In this document: piece by piece, positions 9,400 to 21,059 of the stretch
Layout: each line of letters begins with the position of its first letter
Position numbering within the stretch: the stretch's first letter is position 1
Assembly (NCBI GenBank): GCA_020466095.1
Contig: CM035807.1
Coordinates: forward strand, 44,242,286-44,306,285
Length of the DNA stretch: 64,000 bases
Source of the DNA: Chlorops oryzae
Taxonomy: Eukaryota > Arthropoda > Insecta > Diptera > Chloropidae
Direction of reading: 5' to 3'
Translations under genes and position numbers: made by a program
Notes under the pieces: generated by a model
What the model was told of the DNA's origin: nothing
What the model saw: only the letters and a program-made list of their open reading frames with translations
Databases searched by the model: none

Positions 9400-10680
9400 A
9401 ACAAGTAAGAAAGCTAAAGTCGGTCAATCCCGACTTTAAAATACCCAGCGTCCCGACATTATGAGCGCACTATGTTTTGCTTCTCTATTTGTGGGCGTGG
9501 CAGTGGGAGGGCAACATAAATTATTTCCCTACATCTTTCATTCGCCTTGGTGAACCTATGTTGCGAATTTGAAGCTTCTACGCCTTTTACTTCGGAAGTT
9601 ACGAAAAATCTTCATTTATGGGCGCGGCATTGTGCGGGCCACATAAAATTTTTTCCTTCACCTTTCATTCGCCTTGGTGAACCTATGTTGCGAATTTGAA
9701 GCTTCTACGCCTTTTACTTCGGAAGTAACGAAAAATCTTCATTTGTGGGCGTGGCAGTGGGCGGACCACATACAATTTTTTCCTACACCTTAAATTCGCC
9801 TTGGTGAACCTATGTTGCGAATTTGAAGATTCTACGCCTTTACTTCGGAAGTTACGAAAAATCGTCATTTGTGGGCGTGGCAGTGGGCGGGCCACATACA
9901 ATTTTTTCCTACACCTTTCATTCGCCTTGGTGAACCTATGTTGCGAATTTGAAGCTTCTACGCCTTTTACTTCGGAAGTTACGAAAAATCTTCATTTGTG
10001 GGCGTGGCAGGGGGCGGGCCAGTAAAATTTTTTCCCTACACCCTTCATTTGCCTTGGTCAACCTATGTTGCGAAGTTGAAGCGTCTACGCCTATTAATTC
10101 GGAAGTTACGAAAAATCTCCATTTGTGGGCGTGGCAGTGGGCGGGCCATAAAAATTTTTTCCTACACCTTTCATTCGCCTTGGTCAACCTATGTTGCGAA
10201 TTTGAAGCTTCTACGCCTTTTACTTCACAAGTTACGATAAGCCCTTATTTGTGGGCGTGGCTCACGGAGGGCGGCGTCCATTTTTTTCCAGGATATGTCC
10301 CTTTTCGTAGTTTACCAGTACACTAAATATCAATGGAATGTGTTGAGTGGTTCGCAAGCTACAAGCATTTTACTGAAAACACGTTATATTCCTTTGTGGG
10401 CGTGGCAGTGGGCGAATGTCTCCCATTTTTACTTAGGATCATACTTGGATCCCGATAAACCTGTGTGCCAAGGTTCGACTTGATTGGTCTTGCCGTTTCG
10501 GAGGAGATCCGACCACGCACGGACGGACAGACGGACGGACAGACGGACATGTCTAAATCGATTCAGTTTTTGATCCTGATCATTTCTATATATATATGTC
10601 TATATCTCCGGAGCTTAGTTCTCCCTGTTACAAGATTCGCACAAAACTAATATACCCCGCTTACGCTGGGTATAAAAATA
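9400..10680. mobile_element. Dispersed non-coding repeat with internal tandem array
   Basis: Starts with AACAAGTAAGAAAGCTAAAG near 9400 and ends in GGGTATAAAAA near 10675. An ATACCCAGCGT / ACGCTGGGTAT inverted pair lies close to the two ends. The 3' part has the GGACGGACAGACGGAC purine-rich stretch (10521-10548) followed by ATGTCTAAATCGATTCAG, a layout I know from widely dispersed intergenic repeats of higher flies. It encodes nothing. The superfamily is unassigned; an internal minisatellite resembles DINE/Helentron-like elements. Confidence 0.6.
9475..10262. repeat. 127-bp tandem array, about six units
   Basis: The anchor GCCTTGGTGAACCTATGTTG (or GGTCAACC form) recurs at 9544, 9671, 9798, 9924, 10051 and 10177, a spacing of 126-127 bp. 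Each unit also holds TGTGGGCGTGGCAGTGGGCG. Units are about 90 percent alike. Open frames across the array are by-products of the repeat. Confidence 0.92.
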
Positions 10681-11511
10681 AAAAAACAATTCTCCGCTTC
10701 AAGACAAAAGTGCTCGCATATCAAAACGAGCAAAGACATAATAAAAGCAAAATAATTTTTTTTTTAATTCGGAAAATTAGAAACTAGCCGCGAAGTAAAT
10801 GTTGATGAACAAACACAATTTTTTTTTCATATAGTGAACTTGACAATGCAATATTGGAAAAAATAAGAAAATAATAATTGAACTCAAACCACCAAAAGAC
10901 AGTCGAAAGGAAAATAGGTCAAATTCGAAATTAGTTATGCAAAAATTAAAAATTTTCAAGTTCAATTTAACAGCCGAAAAAAAAGCAGGGACACGAGAAT
11001 AGTTGGAGCACAGGTAGGGAATATTTTCATGTTGTATTTTTCTTTTCAGGAAGACCAAAATGGGGTTTCACGAATAATACCAGACTTAAAATTTGGAAAC
11101 TCAATTGAAAATGTTGAAATTTCTAAACTCAGTTTAGTTTCCAAACTGGTAAGAGGGGAAGAGTGATTGATAAGAAAAAAAAATTTTTTAAATAAAATTA
11201 AATTTGGAGATGCAAAAACAAAATTAAGTAAGGAAAAAAATATATCTAAATTAACAAAATTTTACATTTCACTTCACCTTTAAAAAAAACAAAGGAGTAA
11301 TTTTCCATTTGTTGCACTTCACAATTAAAAGAAAAGAACGACTTTAAAATATATAATCATTAAAAATTAGAATAAAAAAAGTAAGAAAAAAAAAACAAAA
11401 AATTACCTGTAAGCAATAGTAGAATAATATCTTACGAGCACTTGATTTGAATTCTGAGAAAAATTTTAAACATAAAAAATTAAAAAAATTTTGTATTATG
11501 CATAGTAAAGG
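10681..11511. other. AT-rich stretch without recognised features
   Basis: A- and T-rich with many short homopolymer runs and no protein homology on either strand. Sequence between the dispersed repeat and the BEL/Pao remnant. Confidence 0.5.
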
Positions 11512-11639
11512 GAGAATGTAACATTGCTTTGATATAAAAACACTGCAAGGTGCAAAATAAAATCATTCTTAATTTGACTTCAACAAAAGCATTTCATTTT
11601 GAGAGCAAGTAACTAGCTATTAGTGCCATTTTTTACAAA

Positions 11640-12330
11640 GAATAAAAATTAAAAGCCCAATTCAGTTTATGTGCTGAAATTGGATTCTTTGAAGACACAA
11701 CAGCGACAAGGAGGCAAAACAGTCTTCTTTCACCTTTTGATGACCCTCAATCACAAAATAAGGTGTATCCTTATTTTGAAACGCAACCAACCTACGAAGT
11801 TACAACAATCAACAACCTACGGATACGGAGCTAAAAAATGGGGTTATTTGAGAACTTGGAGGAGAAGCAAAAAACAACTAGAGAGAAAATAGAAGCAATA
11901 ATTAAGAATTACAAAAAGGACTCAGCAACAAGGGAAACTACACTAACGTACTTTCAAGAGAGACTTCAAAAATTTTAAACCGAATGATCCACGTTCAGCA
12001 CTACCGGGAACCAGATTCGTCTACTGGAGAGTCTACCAATCGAACACGAGTATTTCAAGAACGATAACTTCAGTGCAATAATGAACATCGTCTACGAATA
12101 TCAAGAGATATTTAAATCAGCAATGTTTAAGTGCAATCAAGCAAGCAATACTAAGCAGCCTCCGGAATCAACTTAACGCGCAAATAGAATGAACGATGGC
12201 CAGCAGTCAAATACGGCAGGAAAATAGGCGGCAGAATATGCGGAACTTATCAAATAAGTTCGCCGGCAAAATGCAATGATGGATTCCCTTCAACGATTGA
12301 AATAAGACAATTTCTCCGAAGAAGACCTTC
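11640..12330 (+). pseudogene. BEL/Pao gag remnant
   Basis: Decayed frames between the 5' LTR fragment and the protease. A 12-codon-scale helical, Glu/Lys-rich block (about 11840-11980, Gly-Leu-Phe-Glu-Asn-Leu-Glu-Glu start) resembles the N-terminal coiled part of BEL gag proteins. Several stops interrupt it. Position and composition are the main support. Confidence 0.4.
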
Positions 12331-12363
12331 AAGTCACAAAAAAATATGGGCAAATGGAAAAGA

Positions 12364-12600
12364 AATTCAGTGCAGAGCAGTTCTAGATTCGGGATCAGAA
12401 CTTAATTTCGTCACCGAACGTTTGGTCAAACGCATGGGTATTTCCACAAAACCAACTTCGATATCCATCAACGGAATTAGTTCGAACAACACAAAAGTAA
12501 GACATCGAGTCGTTGCATTACACTCCGGTCTCAACAATTTCACAACACGTCTTGAAGCAGCTGTTTTACCAAACAGTTGGATCAATAAAATTATCAAATG
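12364..12600 (+). pseudogene. BEL/Pao aspartic protease
   Basis: About 78 codons open in one frame. The active-site block Val-Leu-Asp-Ser-Gly-Ser-Glu lies near 12382 and is followed by Phe-Val-Thr-Glu and Gly-Ile-Ser-x-x-x-x, then Leu-Glu-Ala-Ala-Val-Leu-Pro near the end. This is the typical BEL/Pao retropepsin pattern, which processes the polyprotein. The frame breaks into the RT region at about 12600. Confidence 0.75.
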
Positions 12601-12689
12601 AGTTGCCTACGTTTCCAAACACGCGACTCGGTTGAGTCATCGCAGGGAAAGTTGATGGGACTCAGTTGTGAACCGCCACATGTAGTATA

Positions 12690-13195
12690 TGCACGGATGA
12701 AGAAACGTGTCTGGAAGAAAATATTGCTCGATTATGGGAACTGGAAGAAATTAAAACAGCAGATAAAGACCTATCTGTGTCCGAAAGACAATTTGAAACT
12801 CATTTTGCCCAGACCTACAACATCGATAAAAGAGGAAGATTCATTGTAAAGATTCCATTTTGAGACAGCCCGGAGGTGCTAGGAGAATCTCATGAAATAG
12901 CACTCAACAGGTTTCTCCCTTGAACGCCGTCTAGCACAGACACAGACACCAGAAACTAAAATTCAGTACGAGAAGTTCATGGAAGAATATGAAGCATTGG
13001 GGCACATGACCCAAATACCTCTTGAATCAATCATAAAGCCAAATAATTTTATCCCTTACCACTGCATTCTAAGGCCACAGAGCGAAACAACAAAATTACG
13101 TGTAGCTTTCGATGTATCCGCAAAAACATATCGATCTTTGACGATTATCGTTGTTCAAAGTTTAAACATTGTTGTTGTATTACAATGTTGAGAGC
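12690..13195 (+). pseudogene. BEL/Pao RT N-terminal region
   Basis: In shifting frames: a Leu-Trp-Glu-Leu-Glu-Glu box near 12730, a Gln-x-x-Phe-Glu block, then 12905-13130 with Glu-Arg-Arg-Leu-Ala, Tyr-Glu-Ala-Leu-Gly-His-Met, Ile-Pro-Tyr-His-Cys-Ile-Leu-Arg-Pro and Leu-Arg-Val-Ala-Phe-Asp-Val-Ser-Ala-Lys-Thr. These are diagnostic of BEL/Pao pol. A stop follows at 13189 and the RT catalytic core is missing. Confidence 0.75.
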
Positions 13196-13460
13196 TATTA
13201 CATTTGCGGAGTAAATGAACCAAAAGAATGAAAAGAAGCATTTGGAAAATCTACGTATTATCTCCGATTAGAACTGGCCATCGTTTTAGGGTTCTGAATG
13301 CTTGCAACATAGATAATTATTAAGCAATGAGCATCCCTAATCCTGCTTGATAAAATATGCACCGCTATTGTTTAGATATATAAGCAGCACAAGGTGCAAA
13401 ATAAAATCAGTATTAATTTGACTTCAACAAAAGGTATTCATGTAATAGCTTAAACCCCAT

Positions 13461-13967
13461 ATTTTTGCACCCTCATAAGCCAGCTGTCAGATTTTGAATG
13501 AATATAATTTTGCGCGCACGGCACTACGATTAGATATCTCAGAGCGAGCGTATAAGGCGCTTAAACTTGTTGACAGAATCAGCCGATGTTCGCTAGGAAT
13601 ATTCTATTTGGAGAAAAATATCGCTTCTACTATATTTCGACTAAGAATATCGATACTTCGATACGATATTGACAATCAAATATTCTGTTGTGCTTAACTT
13701 TTTTTTTTATTTTCAAAAGAAATTTTGCTTTAAATATTTCTTGAGTAATAAGTTATATCTTGTTGATGCGTGTAATCAAAACTACATTATAGAGTTTGAG
13801 TTTATCGATACCACCTATACGATTCCCTCAAAATATCGAATTTGAATCACACATTCCAAATTCACTATTTATTTGAAAATTTTCTTTTCTTGCTAAATTT
13901 TGCTATTGTTTGGATATTCCTCAAATTTCAGTACTGAACATGTTTTTCCATATGTCCAAGAGTATGT
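13461..13967. other. No recognised gene
   Basis: AT-rich sequence between the BEL/Pao 3' LTR fragment and the RTE-like LINE. Part may be remaining LTR sequence, since the right LTR boundary is not visible. Confidence 0.4.
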
Positions 13968-14460
13968 GTCATCAGGTTGCATTGAAAATTCAACAACATA
14001 AGTATTATAAACGCACATGCGCCAAAAGAAACCAGCGCAGAGGACGAAAAGGATACATTCTACGATCTCCTTTAGAATATACTAGATACGTGCCCACAGC
14101 AAGACACACAAATAATCATAGGAAACATGAACGCCAAAATAGCCAAAGAAAAGATCTTCCAACGAGTGACGGGTAAATATAGTCTACACAACATCTCGAA
14201 TCACAATGGCACTAGTTTAATAAACTTTGCTGCTTCAAAAAACATTGTAATAGGAAATACTAGTTTTGAAAGAGGATACATAAAATCACGTGGGCCTCAC
14301 CTGATGGACACACAAAGAATCAAATAGATCACATCCTTATAGATTCCCGCCACGAGGGCAGCCTAACAAAAGTATGCCCCTATCGTGGAGAAAATATCGA
14401 CTCTGACCATTTCTTGCTCGGTGTAAGTATACGCGCCAGAATCGTGACCGCAAGGAATCC
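13968..14460 (+). pseudogene. LINE endonuclease domain (RTE-like)
   Basis: AP-type endonuclease lacking its N-terminal third. Visible blocks: Asn-Ala-His-Ala-Pro near 14007, Ile-Ile-Ile-Gly-Asn-Met-Asn-Ala-Lys near 14115 (Asp of the usual Gly-Asp-Phe-Asn is changed to Asn), Asn-Gln-Ile-Asp-His-Ile near 14320, and Asp-Ser-Asp-His-Phe near 14400. At least two frameshifts separate these blocks. It would nick target DNA for target-primed reverse transcription in an intact copy. Confidence 0.65.
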
Positions 14461-15039
14461 CCCTTGAAAAAAACGAAAGAAAATCAACCTTGACTTGCTT
14501 ATGAACATTAGCGCAGTGCAAAACTTTCAACGCAGTGTTGATGAAAGCATAGAAAATTTTATACACATAGAAGACCCATCCGATAATTGGAAGAAAATGG
14601 CCAGTATCATAAGAGATAAAGCATTCTCAAAGTGAGTGGAATTGAAAACAAGAAAATGGGATACGTGGTTTGACGAGGAGCGCAAAGCTGCTACGGAAAA
14701 TAAAAATTACGCCTACAAGTCTATGATACAGATATATACAAGAGCTGCGGAAAAAGTATAAGAAGAGAAGAATTGAAAAAAGCACACACAAAAACAAGAA
14801 AAAGGAATTAAACAAAAAAACCGTTTGAGCTTTCGCAGGAAACATTTGATAACCATGAAACGGATGAGTTCTACTGCAGCATAAACCAAGACAGCGCGGC
14901 TTTCAACCCAAAAACGCACTATTGTAAGGGAGCATACTTACAAATCTACCCCAAATACTAGACTACTGGGTAAAACATTTCAAAAAAATACTTAACGCCG
15001 ATAACGTTGAAAACACGCATTCTACGGAAGTAAGATATT

Positions 15040-16545
15040 ATAATGAAAAAAACGGTGGAACAACCTACGTACGAGGACTTCGAATCGATATTAAAAAAAC
15101 AACAAAATTACAAAGCGGCGGGCGCGGACGGAATACCTGTGGACATCCTAAAGCACTTAAGCGATAGAACAAAGAGAAATGTACAGCCTTATTTTATCTG
15201 TATGGAACTCGGAGCGCATGCCAAGCGAGTGGGAGGTAGGTGGCATCGTCCCCGTACATAAAAAGAGGGACAAACTCTGTTGGAAAAACTACAGACCAAT
15301 TACCTTGCTTAATACTGTATATAAGATATTTTCAAGCCTTCTATACGAAAAACTGAAAAAATTCACCGCAAAAGTTATTGGAAATTACAAACCAGGATAT
15401 CAACCGAGCAGGTCCACAACAGACCAAATATTTGTCCTAAAACAAATACCTGAAAAAACCCGCGAAAACAACATGACTACATATACCCCTTTTATCGAAT
15501 TTAAAGGCACGTATGATAACATTTCGCGCGGGAGTGTTTTTGATACCATGACGAGAGCCACAATATTCCAAGTAAGAAACGTATTTAAAATTAAGAATGA
15601 AATCTCGTCTGAATTTACATCGAAAAAAAGGCCTCCGATAGGGGCATGCACTCTCATGTCTGCTATTTAACTTAGCAATCGAAAAAGTAATCAGGGAGTC
15701 CAGTCAACATCTCGGGCACCATCTTTTTTAAGTCGGTGCAGCTTCTAGCATATGCCCACGATATAGACATTATTTTCAAATCCCTACAAGACCTGTCCGA
15801 AGCATTCTTGAGCATTGAAGCAGAAGGTAAGAAAATGGGCCTAGTTATCAACGAATCAAAAACCAGAGTAACGATATCAACAACGTTTGAAGCAGTAACT
15901 CATAGATTTGGGCAAAATATGACTTTTGGAGGATAAAATTTTGAGATTTTCAGTGAACTTAAGTATCTGGGCGTCAACATAAATAAAGAAAACAACATCG
16001 ACAACATAATAAACTGTAGAATCATCGCAGCAAACAGAAGACTATTTAGCCTTAGGAAGCACATGAAGAGTCAACAAAAATACGAATATATCGCACACTC
16101 ATCGTCCCAATACTCACCAATGCTTGTGAAACATGAACCACAAGCAAAAATAATGAGTACAAACTTGATATCTTTGAACGGAAAGTACCAAGACGAATTT
16201 TTGGAGGCATATGCGAGAACGGAATATGGCGGAAGTGATACAACCATAAACTGGAAGGACTTTATTAAAACATATCTGCGTCGGCGACATTTAAAATTAG
16301 TAGACTAAGATGCGCCAGCCACATCATTAGAGCAGACAACGAATACCCACTGAAGCGTATCCTTTTCGGACAACCGCATCTTAATCGGAAAAGAGGCCGC
16401 CCTCGACTAAGATGGATGGAAGGTGTGGACGCAGATGCGACCAAAATGGGCATACGATGCTGGCGCGCGCCCGCCAGAGGCAGGAACGAGTGGAAACGAA
16501 CATTGTTGCCAGCGATGACCCAAAACGGGTTGTACAGCTTATAAT
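15040..16545 (+). pseudogene. LINE reverse transcriptase and C-terminal region (RTE-like)
   Basis: RT blocks in broken frames: Ala-Gly-Ala-Asp-Gly-Ile-Pro near 15120, Trp-x-x-Gly-Gly-Ile-Val-Pro-Val-His-Lys-Lys near 15240, Asn-Tyr-Arg-Pro-Ile-Thr-Leu-Leu-Asn near 15290, a Gln-Pro-Ser-Arg-Ser-Thr-Thr-Asp-Gln block near 15400, and a catalytic-site relic Tyr-Ala-His-Asp-Ile-Asp near 15752 where the first catalytic Asp is lost. The C-terminal part has the Arg-Gly-Arg-Pro-Arg-Leu-Arg-Trp box near 16395. The copy is inactive. Confidence 0.75.
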
Positions 16546-16555
16546 AAAAAAAAAA

Positions 16556-17425
16556 TGTTCTGTCATATTTTGCTGTTTACACTTGTGACGCCCGATATTC
16601 CAATATAATATCGATATCGAAATTCGTTATATCAGTGATCAATAAATAAACACACAAAAAAATTTGGCATGCAAAAGAATTGTTGAGACTTTGTTTTGCC
16701 TGCGTGGTGGAATACAAAATTTTTTTTCGTATGTTTGAATTACACCTGAAAAAAAATCTATATTCCCCGCAAAACGTTTTTGGTATGCATAAGTTGAGCT
16801 CATATTTGGGCATGCGAAAAAAAAGTATTTTCTTATTTTTGCCATATAACTTAACTGATCTTCAAAAATTTTGAATTATGTGTTTTTCGTACGCTAAATA
16901 ATCGGTTAAGCGTTGAAGAATGTATTTTATATTGAATAGGCTAATGAGAAAAAAATGAGTTTTAAGAATTTCGAAATTGTTTTCGCATGGGAACTGGAAA
17001 ATTGGCTTAAGCATAAATACTTATTTTTTGAAACTTTACACGTGTCGTATTTTTAAAATGGTGTACTTTGCTAAATAGTTGCATTGTGAACAAAAAATGT
17101 CATCTATCGTGTTTTGCTTGCACTGCTTTGAAAGAACTGGCTGCAGGCAATAATTTGCCTCACATAAAAGAAAAATATAAACACCTCTTTGGGAATGACC
17201 GAGGGCCGAGCAGTAAGTTGTCTACAGGTAACAATATTTTATAGAGGGTGAACACTTCCGGGTTATATTGGAAAATAAGGAAAGCGATCGCGATTAAGCT
17301 TTTTTCTATAAGCGTTTTATTAGCGACTTGATCAACGAATAAAACAATCGTCTTAAATCATCCCTTATTATACCTTATTACATATTACTCTCGTTTACTT
17401 ATGACTTTATACAATGCAAGGTAAT
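16556..17425. other. No recognised gene
   Basis: AT-rich intergenic sequence. Short open frames on both strands show no motif and no codon structure. Confidence 0.45.
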
Positions 17426-18000
17426 TTATACAGTGCAAATGAATAAACTCAAGAGTAAAATTCTGAGGAAATGGGTTGCCATATGCAACATACCGACGGC
17501 CTTGCAATTATTGAATTTTTTTATAGTGCTGAGCGCAGAGATGATCTCGTTTATGAAATCGCAAGAGGCAACTCTAATGTCCTCCTTTTGTTGGGAAACT
17601 TCGGATTCCCGTTTCCCCCGGTATAAAACGTTAGCGTCAGGTGTTTTTGTAAGTGGGGTACACGCGAAAGTCACTTCCCGGTTTTTGATGAAGCTTCGTG
17701 AATCTTTAGTCGGCACCTTTGTGGTTGCTTTTGGAGTTGCCTTTGAAGCTGCCTTTGGAATTGCCTGTGGGGTTGCCTTTTGATTGGCATGGTTATGAAT
17801 CAACGCGTGGTGTTGTGGCTGGCAGTCTTGACACGTTCCCGCTGAAGTGCAACTTACCAGTCAATGCGACCGCGCCAAGCAGTTTATACAAAATTCACCG
17901 TCTTTTTCCTCTGAACTGAGGTCTGCTTCAAATAGACCCGACATCGCTGCAGTGCGTGCGCCGCCTTACACATTGGGCAAGGATGGCAGCTGATATAATA
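17426..18000 (-). pseudogene. BEL/Pao gag C-terminus and protease-proximal remnant
   Basis: The minus strand carries the BEL/Pao Cys/His region: Cys-x-x-Cys-x-x-x-His near 17985, Asn-Cys-Leu-Ala-Arg-Ser-His near 17860, then Cys-x-x-Cys with His-His-Ala-Leu-Ile-His near 17805. Downstream is a run of Ala-Thr-Pro-Lys-like tetrapeptides (17724-17783) and an open frame to 17426. The zinc knuckles bind nucleic acid in the intact gag. Frames change between the blocks, so it is a fossil. No LTR was identified nearby. Confidence 0.65.
17724..17783 (-). repeat. 12-bp imperfect tandem repeat, five units
   Basis: GTTGCTTTTGGA, GTTGCCTTTGAA, GCTGCCTTTGGA, ATTGCCTGTGGG and GTTGCCTTTTGA follow each other without gaps. 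On the minus strand they encode a Lys-Ala-Thr/Ala-Pro tetrapeptide repeat in the BEL/Pao gag remnant. The unit length keeps the frame. Confidence 0.85.
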
Positions 18001-18265
18001 AAAATACCGTCTAAAAGTGGGAATTAGTCGACTGGTCAAAATTTTTTAGAAAAAATGTATAGTGATTAAAAATTAGTGCACGCATAAAATTAGTATAAGT
18101 CGTAGCTGAAAAGTATTCACTACGTTTGTAATTAAAACCTAGATAATTTCAAATACTCAGTACTTGAAAACCTAGTTTTTATTATTTCATCTTCATATCA
18201 TATGAACTAACAACAAAATAATGAATCTTAAAACTAAAAAAAACTAAAAAAATATTTATTAATAT

Positions 18266-21059
18266 TATATGACTTTCAGTCCACGCCAACGCGTGAACTG
18301 GGCTGAAGTTCCGTATAATGAAATCCATAGATGGGCTTCCAGGAGAATTTTTTTATTACTAAAATTTACAAAAATGTAGAGGGGGATTAGTTGTGAGACA
18401 GTGATGGCAAGTCACGCCTTTTTAGCCTTGAGGAGCTGTTTGTTAGCAACAAATTTCTAGCTAGTGGGTTCGGATGTTGGGACAACCGAGTGAAATATTT
18501 GCGGCTTAATGAAATGAGCTCGTTTTTGACCATCGGGGTGAATAGGTCTTTATGTATGTTTTCGTTTTTTATAAACCATGGAGCACCAGTTATAGTCTGA
18601 AGAATTTTGGACTGTGAGCGTTGTATAATGTCTATTAATTAAAGAGTTACTGGCTTTTCCCCAGAGCTGGGAGCCATAAGTCCATATAGGTTTTATTGTT
18701 GCATTGTAAAGAAGCACTTTGTGTTCGAGCCGCAATCGTGACTTACTGTTAAGAAGCCAATGCAGTTTTTAGGCGCTCAGCTTCATTTGGGTGCGTTTAG
18801 CCTCAAAATGCTTGCGCCATGTGAGACGGCGATCTAAGTAAATGCCACGATACCTCACTTCATTGGCTTGTGGAACATTCATGTTATTAAGCATAATAGG
18901 GGGGCAAGTTCCGCGACGCAACGTGAAAGTAATGTGGGTGCATCTACTTTTATTTACTTTTATTCTCCAGTTCGCAAGCCAGTCTTCAACAGTATGAAGA
19001 TGATTATTAAGAACTCGAGAGGCGACCACAGGATCGCTGTGTGCATACCAAATTGCTGTATCATCTGCAACTGTGGATGTGAATAGTTCTGGGGATACAG
19101 TCAGGTCAGCCGTGTAAATCAGGTTAAGTAGTGGCCCTAGGACACTACCTTGAGGTACACCTGCTGAAATGTCAACTTCATTTGTCGTGTGTGTTCCATA
19201 TTTGATTTTTAACTTCCTTTCAGAGAGGTAGGATTGTAGGACTTTTTGAGTGTTTTCGGGAAGGGTATGTTTAATTTTAAACATTAAACCAGAGTGCCAT
19301 ACTTTATCAAAGGCTTGTGAGATATCCAGAAATAAGGCGGGACAATATTTCTTTTTTTCAATTGCGTTTCTGATTTCGGTGGTAACTCTGTTTACCTGTT
19401 CAATGGTGCCATGGCTTTTACGAAAACCAAACTGGTGCTCGGGAATAGCTCCAGAGTTTTGCAAAGGTGGTAAAATTTTTGCTAAGAGAGATTTTTCAAA
19501 GACTTTTGAGAGTACTGGCAGCAAGCTAATTGGCCGATATGATGATGGGAGTGATAGACCTTTTCCTGGCTTAGAGATCATAATTATGTTCGAAATTTTT
19601 CAGGGTCTAGGGTAATATCTTAGTCGCAATATTGCCTTGAATATGAAGAGGATTAACCTTGTTGCTACAGTGGGAAGTTGTTGCACCATCTGTGGGGTTA
19701 TAAGATCAAAGCCTGCAGCCTTTTTTGCGTTTAGCTCGCCAATGATAGTATTGATCTCCTTGTGCTGAAATTCGCCTATATTTTCGATTGAAAGAGGGTT
19801 TATTTTGGGAAATTGAAAAGCGTTAGTGCGTGGGTTGGGCTTAAAAACGTTTTCGAGATACTTAGCAAATACATGCGCTTTTTATTCGTCCTTTCTAGCC
19901 CAGCTTCCAGTGTTAGTACGCAGTGGTGCTACGTTTGTTTTAGGTGCCTTCATCTTTTTATTTGCTTTCCAAAGAGAATAGTTTGATTCTGCTGTCGGGC
20001 TCAAATTTCGAGTGTAATTTTCTAGAATAGTTTTCAGATCATTATCAAGAGCTTCTCTCAGGCGCTTAGTCGCTTGCACTAAGTTAACTTTCGCGGTGGG
20101 TGATCGTTGTCGCTGCCATTCCCTTCGTAGGCGTCTTTTTTCTCGTATAAGAGTTTCGATCTCGCTTGAAGTATATCTTCGAGGTTCTTTTGGGTTACTG
20201 ATTATTTTTGGGGTTGCATAATTTGCTGCCGATATCATGATATTGTTTACCTCTGTTACGGCATCATCAATATCACATTCGCTTAGGAGTAAAGAGTTCT
20301 CGTTCAAATGCGAGCTTATATATTTTTTGTATTTAAGCCAGTGGGTTTCATTTGTTACAATTCCGCCGGGTTTTTCGGTGAATGTGGGCAAGCCCATCAT
20401 TGTAATTATAACAGGGGAGTGGTTGGATGAAAGATCGAAGTTGGGTTCAGCATGTACTTCGCTACGATCGAAGTTTTTGCTGATCGCAAAATCAATGAGG
20501 TCGGGTTTTTTTGTAAATCGGACGGCCAGTAGGTGGGTTGACCTGTTGAAATACAGTCAAAATTTTGATGACTGTTTATAATTAGTGAATATAACTGTCG
20601 GCCTTTGGGGTTTATCAATCTTGAGCCGCAGTGTGAGTGCTTGGCATTATAGTCCCCAGCTGCTATGAATTTGCTTCCGAGCGTTTTGAAGTACTCCATG
20701 AATTGAGTTTCAGTAACTGAGTACCTTGGAGGGCAGTATACTGCACTTAAGGCGACAATGCTGTTACCATATTGCAGTGAAATGGAGGTTGCTTGCAAGT
20801 AATTTTGGGAAAATTCATCCATCGAATTGTGTTATATTCGGGTTCTTATCAGTATACCGGTGCCGCCTTGTGCCTTTCCATCTGGATGATGAGTGCCATA
20901 AAACGTATAATTTTTAATAGTAAAATTATTTTTGCTTGTGAAGCGGGTTTCACTGACGAGCATTACGTCAATTGAATGTAATTCAAGAAATTTTTGAATT
21001 TCAATCTTGTGTTGTCGAATGCCGTTAGCATTCCAATGACAAATTTTTAGGACACTCAT
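18266..21059 (-). pseudogene. Jockey ORF2: endonuclease and reverse transcriptase
   Basis: ATG at 21057-21059. The endonuclease (21059-20406) begins His-Trp-Asn-Ala-Asn-Gly-Ile and includes Ser-Glu-Thr-Arg, Gly-Gly-Thr-Gly-Ile-Leu-Ile, Ala-Val-Tyr-Cys-Pro-Pro and Ala-Gly-Asp-Tyr-Asn-Ala-Lys. The linker is 20400-19882. RT (19880-18769) has Ala-Ala-Gly-Phe-Asp-Leu-Ile, Pro-Ser-Ser-Tyr-Arg-Pro-Ile-Ser-Leu-Leu-Pro, His-Gln-Phe-Gly-Phe-Arg, Phe-Leu-Asp-Ile-Ser-Gln-Ala-Phe-Asp-Lys-Val, Gly-Val-Pro-Gln-Gly-Ser-Val-Leu-Gly-Pro, and catalytic Ala-Asp-Asp with Val instead of the usual Phe/Tyr before it. The C-terminal Trp-x-Tyr-Gly-x-Gln-Leu-Trp-Gly block is at 18650. Stops near 20830, 20403, 19880, 19585 and 18768 break the frame. 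Confidence 0.88.

Larger units (their letters stand above)
11512..13460 (+). mobile_element. BEL/Pao LTR retrotransposon remnant with both LTR fragments
   Basis: Two related segments flank the remnant: about 11530-11605 and about 13365-13440, sharing AAGGTGCAAAATAAAATCA and TTTGACTTCAACAAAAG. Each has a TATA-like box and an AATAAA signal, as expected of LTR promoter and R/U5 sequence. Between them are a gag-like start, an aspartic protease and the start of RT, all in broken frames. Most of pol is deleted, so the copy is short (about 1.95 kb). Confidence 0.75.
13968..16555 (+). mobile_element. RTE-like non-LTR retrotransposon, 5'-truncated and decayed
   Basis: Plus-strand LINE with an endonuclease (13968-14460), RT (15040-15960) and C-terminal region (15960-16545), ending in a TAATAAAAAAAAAA tail at 16542-16555. 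The style of the endonuclease (Asn-Ala-His-Ala-Pro, Gly-Asn-Met-Asn-Ala-Lys, Asn-Gln-Ile-Asp-His and Asp-Ser-Asp-His blocks) matches the group often annotated as craniofacial-development-protein-2-like. I place it near RTE with moderate confidence only. Confidence 0.7.

Noticed and set aside
9475..10262. CRISPR-like array
   Set aside because: Units are contiguous with no unique spacers, in a eukaryotic repeat.
9683..10550. Several overlapping open frames in the 127-bp array as coding genes
   Set aside because: Both strands and several frames are open because the repeat unit lacks stops; translations only repeat themselves.
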